NCBI RefSeq assembly: GCF_016834655.1
Contig: NZ_JAENHP010000002.1
Location: 682,001-746,000, forward strand
Source: Paractinoplanes ovalisporus
GTDB lineage: Bacteria > Actinomycetota > Actinomycetes > Mycobacteriales > Micromonosporaceae
Direction: 5' to 3'
DNA: 64,000 nt
Part shown: positions 49,494 through 58,167 of the stretch, in pieces
How positions within the stretch are numbered: position 1 is the first letter of the stretch
How the letters are laid out: every line of letters starts with the position of its first letter
Made by a program: the position numbers and the translations under genes
The notes under the pieces: model-generated
What the model saw: the letters and a program-made list of their open reading frames with translations, nothing else
Database searches by the model: none
What the model was told of the DNA's origin: nothing

Positions 49494-51461
49494 ATGTCAT
49501 CCGTGTTCCACGTGGCCGTCTCCGGTTCGGATGCTTCCGAGGGCTCGGCCGACCAGCCTTTCCGTACGATCAACCGCGCGGCCGCCCTCGCGCAGGCCGG
49601 CGACACCGTGATCGTGCACGCGGGGGAGTACCGCGAATGGGTCAAGCCCCGCCGGGGCGGCCTCAGCGACGCCCGCCGCATCACCTACCAGGCCGCCGAG
49701 GGCGAGCACGTCGTCATCAAGGGCTCGGAGCGGATCACCGGCTGGGTTCAGGAATCCGGCACGGTGTGGCGGGCCGAGGTGCCCAATGCGCTGTTCGGCG
49801 ACTTCAACCCGTACGCGGAAGAGGTCGGGGGTGACTGGATCGTCTATCCCGAGGGCGCGGCGCACAAGCATCTCGGCGACGTCTATCTCAACGGGCTGAG
49901 CTTCTACGAGGCCGACTCCGCGGATGCGGTCGCGTCCCCGGCCGCCCGTACCGAAATCGTCGACAACTGGACCAGGACCACCGACCGCGTGCGTAACGTC
50001 GAGCAGACCCGGCTCGTCTGGCACGCGTCCGTCGGCGCGGACACCACGACCATCCGGGCCAACTTCCAGGGTGCCGATCCCAACACCGAGCTGGTCGAGA
50101 TCAACGTACGGCGGTCGGTCTTCTACCCGGTCGTTCCGCACCTCGACTACATCACCGTACGGGGATTCGAGCTCGCCCAGGCCGCCACCCCGTGGACGCC
50201 GCCCACCGCCGACCAGCCCGGGCTCATCGGCCCCAACTGGTCCAAGGGCTGGATCATCGAGGACAACGTCATCCACGACGCCAAGACCTCGGCCGTCTCG
50301 ATCGGCAAGGAGGCGTCGACCGGCCACAACTACGCCACCGAGCGCGGCGACAAGCCCGGCTACCAATACCAGCTGGAGTCCGTGTTCTCGGCGCAGCAGA
50401 TCGGGTGGGACAAGGAGCACATCGGCTCGCACGTCATCCGCCGCAACACCATCTATGACTGCGGCCAGAACGGCATCGTCGGCCACCTCGGTTGCGTGTT
50501 CTCGACCATCGAGGACAACCACATCTACAACATCGCCCTCAAGCGCGAGTTCTACGGCTACGAGATCGGCGGCATCAAGCTGCACGCGGCGATCGACGTC
50601 GAGATCCGGCACAACCGCATCCACGACTGCTCGCTCGGCACCTGGCTCGACTGGCAGACCCAGGGCACCCGGATCAGCCGCAACGTCTTCTACAACAACA
50701 GCCGCGACATCTTCATCGAGGTAAGCCACGGCCCCTACCTCGTGGAGCACAACGTCTTCGCCTCACCGGCCGCGATCGAGTTGTTCAGCCAGGGCGGGGC
50801 GTTCGTGAGCAACCTGATCCTCGGCACCGTACGCGTCGAGGCGGTCATGGACCGGGCCACGCCCTACCACCGCCCGCACAGCACACAGGTCGCCGGTTAC
50901 GCGTACATCCGGGCCGGCGACGACCGGTGGATCGGCAACCTGTTCGTCGGCGGAGACGCTTCCCTCGCGTACGGCGTGGGGGCCGAAGGCAAGGAGCCCG
51001 CGCTCTCGGGCACGTCCGCCTACGACGGCTATCCCGCCTCGTTCGCCGACTACATGACGCGCATCCAGAACCAGCCCCCGGGCGACCACCAGCGCTACCT
51101 CGACGTGGTCCAGGCGGTCTACACCCGCGGCAACGTCTACGGCGCCGGCGCCCGCCCCTTCGACGGTGAGCAGAGCCCGCTCGAGGTGGCCGACGCCAAG
51201 GCCACGGTGGCCGAGGAGGGCGACGCCGTCTATCTGGTGACCGACCTGCCGGCGGAGTTCGACAACACCCGCCTGGCCCCGATCACCGGCCGCGACCTCG
51301 AACGCGTCCGTTTCGCCGACGCCGAGTTCGAGGAGCGCGACGGCACTCCCGCCGTCATCGACACCGACCTGCTGGGCACCCACAAGCCGTCCGGCACGCA
51401 GTTCACCGCGGGCCCGATCGCCACCCTGGCATCCGGCCACTCCCGCACGCGAATCTGGTAG
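49494..51461 (+). CDS. glycoside hydrolase family 120 beta-xylosidase
   Basis: 655 residues from ATG 49494 (AAAGG upstream). The sequence follows the right-handed beta-helix xylosidase XylC of Thermoanaerobacterium over nearly its whole length, for example 'GEYREWVKPRRGGLSD', 'GLIGPNWSKGWIIEDN' and 'SHGPYLVEHN' (compared from memory). The XylC nucleophile Asp382 and acid/base Glu405 correspond to Asp386 ('TWLDWQ') and Glu409 ('FIEVSHGP'), with the same 23-residue spacing. It releases xylose from xylo-oligosaccharides. No signal peptide, so probably intracellular. The LacI gene just upstream is the likely regulator. Confidence 0.88.
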   Translation: MSSVFHVAVSGSDASEGSADQPFRTINRAAALAQAGDTVIVHAGEYREWVKPRRGGLSDARRITYQAAEGEHVVIKGSERITGWVQESGTVWRAEVPNALFGDFNPYAEEVGGDWIVYPEGAAHKHLGDVYLNGLSFYEADSADAVASPAARTEIVDNWTRTTDRVRNVEQTRLVWHASVGADTTTIRANFQGADPNTELVEINVRRSVFYPVVPHLDYITVRGFELAQAATPWTPPTADQPGLIGPNWSKGWIIEDNVIHDAKTSAVSIGKEASTGHNYATERGDKPGYQYQLESVFSAQQIGWDKEHIGSHVIRRNTIYDCGQNGIVGHLGCVFSTIEDNHIYNIALKREFYGYEIGGIKLHAAIDVEIRHNRIHDCSLGTWLDWQTQGTRISRNVFYNNSRDIFIEVSHGPYLVEHNVFASPAAIELFSQGGAFVSNLILGTVRVEAVMDRATPYHRPHSTQVAGYAYIRAGDDRWIGNLFVGGDASLAYGVGAEGKEPALSGTSAYDGYPASFADYMTRIQNQPPGDHQRYLDVVQAVYTRGNVYGAGARPFDGEQSPLEVADAKATVAEEGDAVYLVTDLPAEFDNTRLAPITGRDLERVRFADAEFEERDGTPAVIDTDLLGTHKPSGTQFTAGPIATLASGHSRTRIW

Positions 51462-51704
51462 GACCGCGGGACGGCCGGACCCTGTCGACCGGCCGGCCTA
51501 CCCCGGGGGCGTGACGGTCGTACGGCTGACGCCTTTCGTGTCTTCGCAGTTCGCCGCCGCCGGTCATGACCGATCGGCGGCGGGCAACCGCTGTTCGCCG
51601 GAGACCGCGGCCTTTTGTCCGGTTCGATCCGCTCAGGGGTGTTCGAGGCTTTGGGCGCCGCGATATCTGATCGCGGTCCAGGCCCGCGACAGAAGGACAC
51701 CTCG
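51462..51704. other. 243-bp spacer with hairpins upstream of the CHAP protein gene
   Basis: No gene seen. CCGCCGCCG (51554-51562) pairs with CGGCGGCGG (51575-51583), and a shorter GGCCGG/CCGGCC pair follows the xylosidase stop; either may end the xylosidase transcript. AGAAGGA at 51691 is the ribosome-binding site of the next gene. Confidence 0.45.
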
Positions 51705-53054
51705 ATGACACACCCCCGCTCGTCCCGGCGGCGACGGGTGGCCGCCCTGGCCGCCTGCGCCGTGGCCACGACCGGTTTCTCGGTCGCGACCGGCGCCGGC
51801 GTCGCCTCGGCCGCGCCCAACACCTACCGCACGCTGTCGGTGACCGCCGACGGGTCGGGCTACGTGCTCACCAACACCGGCGGCGGCACCTACGCGTTCG
51901 GTTCGGTGCGCTACCGCGGCAACCCGGCCGGCTTCACCGGCGACATCGTCGGCGTCTCGGCCACGGCCGACGGATCCGGCTACGCGGTGATCTCCAGCCG
52001 GGGCCAGGTGTACGCGTACGGCTCGGTCACCTACCGGGGCAACCCGACCGGCTTCACCGGCGACATCGCCGGCATCTCGGTGACGGCCGACGGGTCCGGC
52101 TACGCGGCGATCTCCACCGCCGGTCAGGTCTACGCGTACGGATCCGTGCAGTACCGCGGCAATCCGGTCGGCTACTCGGGCCGCATGACCGGCATCTCGA
52201 CCACCGCGAACGGGTCGGGTTACGCGGCGATCTCCAGCGCGGGCCAGGTCTACGCGTACGGCTCGGTCACCTACCGCGGCAATCCGGCCGGCTTCTCCGG
52301 GCCGATCGTCGGCGTGTCCACCACCGCGAACGGGTCGGGCTACGCGGCGATCTCCAGCACCGGTCAGGTCTACGCGTACGGAACCGTGCAGTACCGCGGC
52401 AACCCGACCGGCTTCACCAACGGCATCAGCGGGATCTCGGTGACCGGCAACGGCTCCGGCTACGCCGCGGTCTCGGGCATCGGCCAGGTTTACGCGTACG
52501 GCACGGTCGCGCACCGGGGCAACGCCGACCCCGGCACCACGACGCCGGGCAATCTGGGCTCCCGCATCGTCGCCACCGCAACCGCCGAGCTGAACAACAG
52601 CGGCCACAACAACGTCGCCCGGCCCAGCAAGTGCAACTTCTACTCCGGCGACCTCAAGGCCGGGCCGACCCTGTGCACCGGCCCGAACAAGGAATCGTGG
52701 CGCAGCCAGGACTGGTGTGCCGACTTCACCCGGTGGGTCTGGCGTCAGGCCGGAGCGAGCGTGTCCGGCCTCGGCTCCGGAGCGGTCAGCTTCAAGAAGT
52801 ACGGCGATGCCCGCCGTACGTGGGTGTCCGGCGCCGGTCTGACCGGTGTCCAGCCCGGCGACGCGATCGTCTACGACGTCAACCGGGACAGCTCCTGGGC
52901 GAGCCACGTCGGCATCGTGGCGGCGGTCGGCCCCACCACGGTGACCACCATCGACGGCAACTTCAGCGGTGGCAAGATCGTCCGCAGCACCTACACCAGG
53001 GGCGGCAAGTTCGGCTCGAAGACGGTCTCGGGATACGCGCGGCCGGTCGCCTGA
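51705..53054 (+). CDS. secreted protein with six 40-residue repeats and a C-terminal CHAP-like domain
   Basis: 449 residues; AGAAGGA lies 7 bases before ATG 51705. A signal peptide with Arg-rich n-region ('SSRRRRVAALAACAVATTG') ends near 'VASA'. Six consecutive 40-residue repeats ('GSGYAAISSAGQVYAYGS', then 'YRGNP.GF') span about residues 48-285 and suggest a beta-propeller or cell-surface binding array. The last 130 residues resemble a CHAP amidase: catalytic Cys in 'WCADFTRWVWRQAG', 'GDAIVYD', His in 'SHVGIVAAVG' and 'TIDGNFSGG'. Predicted extracellular peptidoglycan-acting enzyme (inference). Confidence 0.82.
   Translation: MTHPRSSRRRRVAALAACAVATTGFSVATGAGVASAAPNTYRTLSVTADGSGYVLTNTGGGTYAFGSVRYRGNPAGFTGDIVGVSATADGSGYAVISSRGQVYAYGSVTYRGNPTGFTGDIAGISVTADGSGYAAISTAGQVYAYGSVQYRGNPVGYSGRMTGISTTANGSGYAAISSAGQVYAYGSVTYRGNPAGFSGPIVGVSTTANGSGYAAISSTGQVYAYGTVQYRGNPTGFTNGISGISVTGNGSGYAAVSGIGQVYAYGTVAHRGNADPGTTTPGNLGSRIVATATAELNNSGHNNVARPSKCNFYSGDLKAGPTLCTGPNKESWRSQDWCADFTRWVWRQAGASVSGLGSGAVSFKKYGDARRTWVSGAGLTGVQPGDAIVYDVNRDSSWASHVGIVAAVGPTTVTTIDGNFSGGKIVRSTYTRGGKFGSKTVSGYARPVA
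51846..52530. repeat. 120-bp exact-period coding tandem repeat, about six copies
   Basis: Units start at 51846, 51966, 52086, 52206, 52326 and 52446, each beginning with codons for A-D-G-S-G-Y or a close variant. The period is exactly 120 bp and the DNA is highly similar between central units, so unequal recombination could change copy number in frame. Confidence 0.85.
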
Positions 53055-53068
53055 CCGGACTTCAGGCG
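53048..53068. terminator. short hairpin containing both stop codons of convergent genes
   Basis: CGCCTGA (53048-53054) pairs with TCAGGCG (53062-53068) around a 7-base loop. The left arm ends with the CHAP gene stop and the right arm starts with the stop of the membrane-protein gene on the other strand. Confidence 0.5.
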
Positions 53069-53487
53069 GTTGCCTTCTCCGCCCGGTGGAGCTGCCGGGC
53101 GGAGAAGAGCAACAGCAACGCGAGCACCACTTCGACGCCCAGCCCGGTGCCGACGCCCAACGCCTCGCCCAGCGAGAAGTTGTCGAAATGGGTCACGTGG
53201 AAGGCGAAATGCGTGGCCGCGTAGACCAGGTAACCGGTCAGCGCGGCCAGCGCGACCCGGGTGTCGATCAGCCAGGCGGCGATCCACAGCGTGGCGGCCA
53301 GGGCCAGGCCGAGGCCACCGACGTCGGTGACCAGATGTTCGTTGTACGGCGGGTCGAGTTCGACGGTGGGGAAGTCGTCGTAGAACGAGCGGGGCCCGAA
53401 GTACTGCCACACGGACACGAACGTCTGCAGGGCGGCCAGCGTGAGCAGGCCGCCCCGCAGCCAGCGGCGGGTTGATTCGAGGGTCAT
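53062..53487 (-). CDS. four-helix integral membrane protein, hypothetical
   Basis: 141 residues with four hydrophobic helices ('LLTLAALQTFVSVWQYFG', 'GGLGLALAATLWIAAWL', 'LAALTGYLVYAATHFAFHV', 'GVEVVLALLLLFSARQL') and a conserved-looking 'YFGPRSFYDDFP' after helix 1. This resembles small DUF4345/DoxX-like actinobacterial membrane proteins, but I cannot name the family with confidence. It lies 3 bp downstream of the serine hydrolase gene on the same strand, probably cotranscribed. Confidence 0.75.
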   Translation of the reverse strand: MTLESTRRWLRGGLLTLAALQTFVSVWQYFGPRSFYDDFPTVELDPPYNEHLVTDVGGLGLALAATLWIAAWLIDTRVALAALTGYLVYAATHFAFHVTHFDNFSLGEALGVGTGLGVEVVLALLLLFSARQLHRAEKATA

Positions 53488-53490
53488 GCC

Positions 53491-54801
53491 TCAAGGACCG
53501 GTGGCGGCCCGCATCTGTGACACGTTTCGGGCCGCGACAGCGACCGCGAGGGCCGCGACCACCAGGGCGGTCCAGGCCAGGTCGGGGGTCCACAGCATGG
53601 CCTGGCGGATGTCGCCGCCCAGCAGTGCGGGGAGGCCCAGCACGGCGAAGGCAGCCACGAGCAGGGTGGCCAGGGCCGTCGTGATCTGCCACCGGCGACG
53701 GCGGGCGGGGCGGATCAACCCGGCCACCAGGAGGACAGCCGCGACGGACAGAACGAGCAGGGCGATGCCGAACACCGGGTCGGACCCGGCCGGCTGCGGT
53801 GTTCCGCCCAGGGTCATGCGGGCGATGTCGAAGCCGAGGGCGGCCAGCGCGCCGTCGCGGGCCAGGCTGTAACTGTCGGCCAGCACGACCACGGCGCGGT
53901 CGGCGCCGGGCACGAGCACGACGTGGGCGAAGTAGCCGGGGGTGGCGCCGGCGTGCCACACGATCCGGTGGCCGTCCAGCTCGGTGACGCGCCAGCCCAG
54001 CCCGTACCGGCCGCCGTCGGCCTGACCGGTGTGCATGGGGGCGTAGCGGTCGTCCAGGTGGGCCTGGGCGAAGCGGGCCATGTCGCCGAGGCCGGCCGCG
54101 ATGTAGCCGTACGGGGCTCCGGAGGTGTCGTAGCCGGGGTCGAAGCGTCGCGGCTGCCCGAACCAGTATCGGTGCCCGGCCGGCAGTCCCACCGGCGAAG
54201 ACGCCGTGGCCGTATTCATGCCCAGCGGCAGGAAGACCTCGCGGCGCAGGAACTCGGCGAACGACTGGCCGGACACCGTCTCGACCAGCGCGCCGAGCAC
54301 CATGTAGTTGGCGTCGCTGTAAACGTGCGCGCGGCCGGGCTGTCCGGCCGGTTCGACCGACGCCAGGTCGCGGACCGAGCGGGCGAGCCCGTCGGGGCTG
54401 TTGTCGAAGCGGTCGGTGCGGCTGGCCCACTGCTGCAGGCCGCTGGTGTGGGTGAGCAACTGCCGTACGGTGATCCGGGCCGCCGCCCGCTCGTCGGCGA
54501 GCCGGAACCACGGCACGTGCTGCCGCACCGGATCGTCGAGGCCGACCCGCCCGGCGTCGACCAGGCGCATGACGGCCGTCGCGGTCACCGGCTTGGAGAC
54601 CGAGCCGATCAGGAACGGCGTCCGGGCGTCGACGCCCCATGCCCCTTGGCGGACGACCCGGTCGCGGTCCACCACCGCGTACGCCAGGCCGGGAATCCGC
54701 AGTTCAGCTCGCTGTTCTCGCAGGTATCCGTCGATGTCCGGTGAACTCGGCAGAACCGCCGGTGCGCCCAGGAGAAGCGCGACAACCAGAGCCCTCAGCA
54801 C
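53491..54801 (-). CDS. beta-lactamase-class-C-type serine hydrolase with C-terminal membrane helices
   Basis: 436 residues from GTG 54801 (G5 run 7 bases upstream). A signal or anchor segment 'ALVVALLLGAPAVL' leads into a penicillin-binding-protein-like fold: SxxK motif 'SVSK' in 'LIGSVSKPVTATAV', 'THTSGLQQW', Tyr motif 'YSDANYMVLG', and 'WHAGATPGY' in place of KTG. About three hydrophobic helices end the protein ('ALLVLSVAAVLLVAGLI' onward). Expected extracytoplasmic esterase or D,D-peptidase-like activity. It is divergent from a TetR gene. Confidence 0.85.
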   Translation of the reverse strand: MLRALVVALLLGAPAVLPSSPDIDGYLREQRAELRIPGLAYAVVDRDRVVRQGAWGVDARTPFLIGSVSKPVTATAVMRLVDAGRVGLDDPVRQHVPWFRLADERAAARITVRQLLTHTSGLQQWASRTDRFDNSPDGLARSVRDLASVEPAGQPGRAHVYSDANYMVLGALVETVSGQSFAEFLRREVFLPLGMNTATASSPVGLPAGHRYWFGQPRRFDPGYDTSGAPYGYIAAGLGDMARFAQAHLDDRYAPMHTGQADGGRYGLGWRVTELDGHRIVWHAGATPGYFAHVVLVPGADRAVVVLADSYSLARDGALAALGFDIARMTLGGTPQPAGSDPVFGIALLVLSVAAVLLVAGLIRPARRRRWQITTALATLLVAAFAVLGLPALLGGDIRQAMLWTPDLAWTALVVAALAVAVAARNVSQMRAATGP

Positions 54802-54869
54802 AACTCGACCCCCATAATCGTATGGCTGTATGGTTATCGAGGTATACCGTATAGCGATATGGTTATGCA
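54802..54869. promoter_or_regulatory. divergent promoter/operator between serine hydrolase and TetR genes
   Basis: 68-bp, unusually AT-rich gap. The near-palindrome ACCGTAT-AGCG-ATATGGT (54846-54863) sits 6 bp before the TetR start; TATGGTTAT-like words recur (GTATGGCTGTATGGTTAT at 54820-54837). It is probably bound by the TetR protein and controls both genes. Confidence 0.6.
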
Positions 54870-55505
54870 ATGGCACGTACCGCGGACCACGACGCCCGCC
54901 GGCAGCAGGTGGCCGAGGCGGTCGAACTTCTGGTCGCCACCGAAGGCTTCGAGGCCGTGACGGTGGCGAAGACGGCGGCCGCCGCGGGCATCTCGGTCGG
55001 GCTGGTGCAGCACTACTTCCCGAGCAAGGACGACATGCTGCTGCACGCGTTCACGCACATCCGTGGGCGCACCGAGCGGCGTGTGCTGGCCGACGCCGAG
55101 CGCGCCGACAAGGCGGGCGCGCGCATCGAGCACATCCTGCTCGACGCGCTGGCCGAGCTGCTACCGCTGGACGAGCGGCGGCGGCGCGAATGCCGGGTCG
55201 AGCTCGCCTTCACCGGGCGTGTGGTCGACAACCCCCGCCTCGCGCAGGCGCTGGGACAGAGCAACGCGCACCTGCGGGGCACCCTCGAGCGGGCGATCCA
55301 CAACGGCAAGGAGTGCGGCGAGGTGCCCGGCGACATCGACGAGAAGGCCGAGGCCGCCCGGTCGCTGGCCGTCCTCGACGGGCTCAAGCTGCACGCCTAC
55401 ACCGAGCCGGGGACGATGACGGCCGCCGCCTCACGGGACGCGCTCGCCGCGCAGCTGGGTCGGGTGTTCAGTGGGCCCTGCCACCACCGGCGTTCACCAG
55501 GTTGA
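54870..55505 (+). CDS. TetR-family transcriptional regulator
   Basis: 211 residues from ATG 54870. The N-terminal HTH is 'VTVAKTAAAAGISVGLVQHY' with 'FPSKDDML' after it, the best-conserved TetR block. It is divergent from the membrane serine hydrolase at 54801 over a 68-bp AT-rich operator region, so it is likely its autoregulated repressor. The last 38 bases overlap the convergent hydrolase gene. Confidence 0.9.
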   Translation: MARTADHDARRQQVAEAVELLVATEGFEAVTVAKTAAAAGISVGLVQHYFPSKDDMLLHAFTHIRGRTERRVLADAERADKAGARIEHILLDALAELLPLDERRRRECRVELAFTGRVVDNPRLAQALGQSNAHLRGTLERAIHNGKECGEVPGDIDEKAEAARSLAVLDGLKLHAYTEPGTMTAAASRDALAAQLGRVFSGPCHHRRSPG

Positions 55506-56538
55506 GCAGTTCCGCCGTGACCTCGGCCGGGCGCTCGATGTGCGGGGAGTGGCCGCAGTTGTCATAGACGACCTCGCGGTAGCTGCCGCCCTGCTCGGCA
55601 TAGCGGTCGAGCACCGCGCGGGTCTGGCCGACCATCGGCTGCGGCGGGCACAGCTCGGCGCCGGGCCAGCCGGGGACCACGTCGAGCGAGCCCAGATAGG
55701 CCAGGTCGAACAGCGAGGTGTCGGAGACGATGGCGTCCTTGTCGCCGCGGACCCACACGATGGGCGGCTTGGCCCGGGCGTCGATCAGATCGGTGGCCAC
55801 GTTGAAATGGCTGGGCGCCATCGTGTTGAGCACCCCGCGGTCGCCGGGGCCGACGCCGGGCCAGCTCGTCACCGGCTTGAAGTCGCCCGGGTAGTTGTCC
55901 TCGCCGATCGCCGTGCTCAGCACCGTGTCGAGCAGCAGCGCCTCGTCCTCGCCGAGCGACGCCGGGTCGGCCACGTAGGCCGAGCGCAGCACGGTCAGCG
56001 GGCTGGTCGGCGCCTCGGCACTGCGGTCGCCGGACTGGATGCGGGCCACGAAGTCGGGGTTCGCCGTGCCACCGCCGGTGCCCGCGTAGTCGGCCGTGGT
56101 CGGGGTGCCCTCGAGGTCACGGGTGCCGCCGAAGCCGTACGGGCTGAGCGGCGCCTCCAGCAGCACCGCGGAGAACCGGCCCGGGTGCTCGGCCAGCAGG
56201 TGCATCACCACGCCGCAGCCCATCGAGTGGGCCGCCACCACGACCGGCACGTCGAGCGGGAACAGGTCGCGGTCGTCGAGCAGGGCGGCCACGTCGTCGG
56301 CGAAGTCGCGCAGGCCCCGGGTGGCGTCGACCGGCGCGGCCTGACTGCGGCCGTATCCGCGCAGGTCGGGGGCGACGATCCGCAGGCCGTCGGGGAGCCG
56401 GCGCACCAGGGGCAGCCAGAAGTCCGCGGACGAGCAGTTGCCGTGCACCAGCAGCACCGGTGCCGCGTCCTCGGCGCCGCCGACCAGCACGTTCTGGGTG
56501 ATGCCGCGGGCCTGGACGCTCAGATTCCGGGTCTCCAT
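55468..56538 (-). CDS. alpha/beta-hydrolase
   Basis: 356 residues from ATG 56538; a longer upstream frame overlaps the antiporter gene and is spurious. Canonical motifs: oxyanion 'LLVHGNCSSADFW', 'PDLRGYGRSQAA', nucleophile elbow 'VAAHSMGCGVVMHLL' (Ser in AHSMG), acid 'WVRGDKDAIV' and catalytic His in 'DNCGHSPHIERP'. The substrate is not predictable. It lies 28 bp downstream of the antiporter gene on the same strand. Confidence 0.9.
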   Translation of the reverse strand: METRNLSVQARGITQNVLVGGAEDAAPVLLVHGNCSSADFWLPLVRRLPDGLRIVAPDLRGYGRSQAAPVDATRGLRDFADDVAALLDDRDLFPLDVPVVVAAHSMGCGVVMHLLAEHPGRFSAVLLEAPLSPYGFGGTRDLEGTPTTADYAGTGGGTANPDFVARIQSGDRSAEAPTSPLTVLRSAYVADPASLGEDEALLLDTVLSTAIGEDNYPGDFKPVTSWPGVGPGDRGVLNTMAPSHFNVATDLIDARAKPPIVWVRGDKDAIVSDTSLFDLAYLGSLDVVPGWPGAELCPPQPMVGQTRAVLDRYAEQGGSYREVVYDNCGHSPHIERPAEVTAELLNLVNAGGGRAH

Positions 56539-56566
56539 GGAGTGATCCTGACACACCGGGAGGCGC

Positions 56567-58144
56567 TCAGGAGCCGGTGTGATCGCCGAAGTTGTGGTGC
56601 CTGATCTGCACCTCCTCGACGTCCAGGGTCGTCTGGATGCGCTGCAGCACCTCGTCGTCGATGACCCCCTCGTCGCGCAGCCGCACCACGGTGGCGTGCT
56701 TGTGGGCGATCGCGGCCAGCCGCAGCCGGCGGTCCTGCGCCTCCCGGCGGCGGGCGCCATTGCCGTTGTCCGGCCCGTCCTCCCGCAGGATGCCCAGCCG
56801 GCGGTCGAACTCCTGGCCCAGCTCGTCGGCGATCTCCCGGTCCGCCCCGACCTGGTCGGCCAGCGCGGGCAGCGCGTTGCGGGCCTCCTCGCCCGCGGTG
56901 ATCTCGGCGTGCCGGCGTTCCCGGTCGGCCTCTCCGTCGTCGCTGACCCGGGCCCAGCGCACGATCCGGGGCAGCAGCGGCGCCTGGACGACCAGCGTCA
57001 CCGCGATCACGCCGGCGGTCACGAAGACGATCAGGTCGCGGTCGGGCATCGAGTCGGGCACGGCGAGCGCGGCGGCCAGCGACACCGCCCCGCGGAATCC
57101 GGCCGAGGCCATCACCGTACGGGGTCTCGCGCCCACCCTCAGCTCGCGTTGCCGGGGGCGGCGGTCGACCAGGCGGATCACGTACGGACTCGTGAACAGC
57201 CACGCGAAACGTACGCCGATGACCGCCGCCGAGGCCACGGCCACACCCACCAGCCCCTGCGTGAGGCCGACCGTGGTCAGACCCCGTACGGCGGCCTGCA
57301 CTTCGAGGCCCACCAGCACGAACAGCGCCGCGTTGGCGAGGGCGGTCAGGAAGCCCATGACGGTCTGCACCGAGTGGCGGACGTCGGCGCTGAACAGCCG
57401 GGGCGCCGCCCGGCTCACCCACAGACCGCTCACCACGACCGCGAGCACGCCCGACGCCTCGACCTCCTCGGCGATCAGATAGGCCGCGAGCGGTGTGGCC
57501 AGCGCCAGGATGTTGTGCTGGAACGGGTCGCCCAGGCGCCGGCGCACCAGCACGCTCAGCCAGGCGGTGGCCAGCCCGATCGCGACGCCGCCCAGGTAGG
57601 CCAGCGCGAACCGGCTGGACACCCCGGCGAACTCGACGTGCTCCTCGCCCATGGTCACGCCGACCGCGAGGGCGTAGATGACCAGCGCCGTGCCGTCGTT
57701 GACCAGGCTCTCGGCCCGCAGCGTGGTGGCGAGCCGGCGGGGCAGGGCACGGCCCAGCACCCCGACGGCGGTGGCGTCGGTCGGGGCGACGGCGGCCCCC
57801 AGCACCCAGGCCGGGCCCCACGGCATGCCGAGCAGATGGGCGGCGGTCGCGACCACGGCGGCGGTCGCGGCCACCAGCACGGTGCTGAGCAACAGGATCG
57901 CCCGCAGGTTGGTGCGGATCTCGCGCAGCGACGTGCCGAAGCTCTCCCAGTAGAGCAGCACCGGCAGGAAGACCAGCAGCACCGCCTCGGGCGGCAGGTG
58001 GGCGGCCCGCAGCGCGGGGATGAAGCCGAGCAGCACGCCGGCGAGGAGCAGCAGCGCGGGCGGCGCGATCCGGAACTGGCGAGCGGCGCTCGTGCAGACC
58101 AGGACCGCGACCCCGACCGAGACCGCGAGCAGCAGACTTAACAC
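56567..58144 (-). CDS. Na+/H+ antiporter, CPA1 family
   Basis: 525 residues from GTG 58144. About twelve hydrophobic helices fill residues 1-400, with CPA1 ion-site motifs 'GAAVAPTDATAVGVL' and 'AESLVNDGTALVIY' and the late 'GFRGAVSLAAALAVP'. The C-terminal 110 residues are hydrophilic and helical with an Asn-Gly-rich turn, as in NhaP/YjcE-type exchangers. It exchanges cytoplasmic Na+ or K+ for H+. Confidence 0.93.
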   Translation of the reverse strand: MLSLLLAVSVGVAVLVCTSAARQFRIAPPALLLLAGVLLGFIPALRAAHLPPEAVLLVFLPVLLYWESFGTSLREIRTNLRAILLLSTVLVAATAAVVATAAHLLGMPWGPAWVLGAAVAPTDATAVGVLGRALPRRLATTLRAESLVNDGTALVIYALAVGVTMGEEHVEFAGVSSRFALAYLGGVAIGLATAWLSVLVRRRLGDPFQHNILALATPLAAYLIAEEVEASGVLAVVVSGLWVSRAAPRLFSADVRHSVQTVMGFLTALANAALFVLVGLEVQAAVRGLTTVGLTQGLVGVAVASAAVIGVRFAWLFTSPYVIRLVDRRPRQRELRVGARPRTVMASAGFRGAVSLAAALAVPDSMPDRDLIVFVTAGVIAVTLVVQAPLLPRIVRWARVSDDGEADRERRHAEITAGEEARNALPALADQVGADREIADELGQEFDRRLGILREDGPDNGNGARRREAQDRRLRLAAIAHKHATVVRLRDEGVIDDEVLQRIQTTLDVEEVQIRHHNFGDHTGS

Positions 58145-58167
58145 GCGGGGACGCTACCCCGCCGGGC

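Noticed and set aside
51462..51704. c-di-AMP (ydaO) riboswitch upstream of the CHAP gene
   Set aside because: Such switches precede cell-wall hydrolases in actinobacteria, but I could not find the conserved core; only simple hairpins are present.
56579..58141. Long rightward open frame of about 520 codons opposite the antiporter
   Set aside because: Antisense shadow of the CPA1 antiporter; His/Gln/Arg-rich with no membrane or domain pattern.
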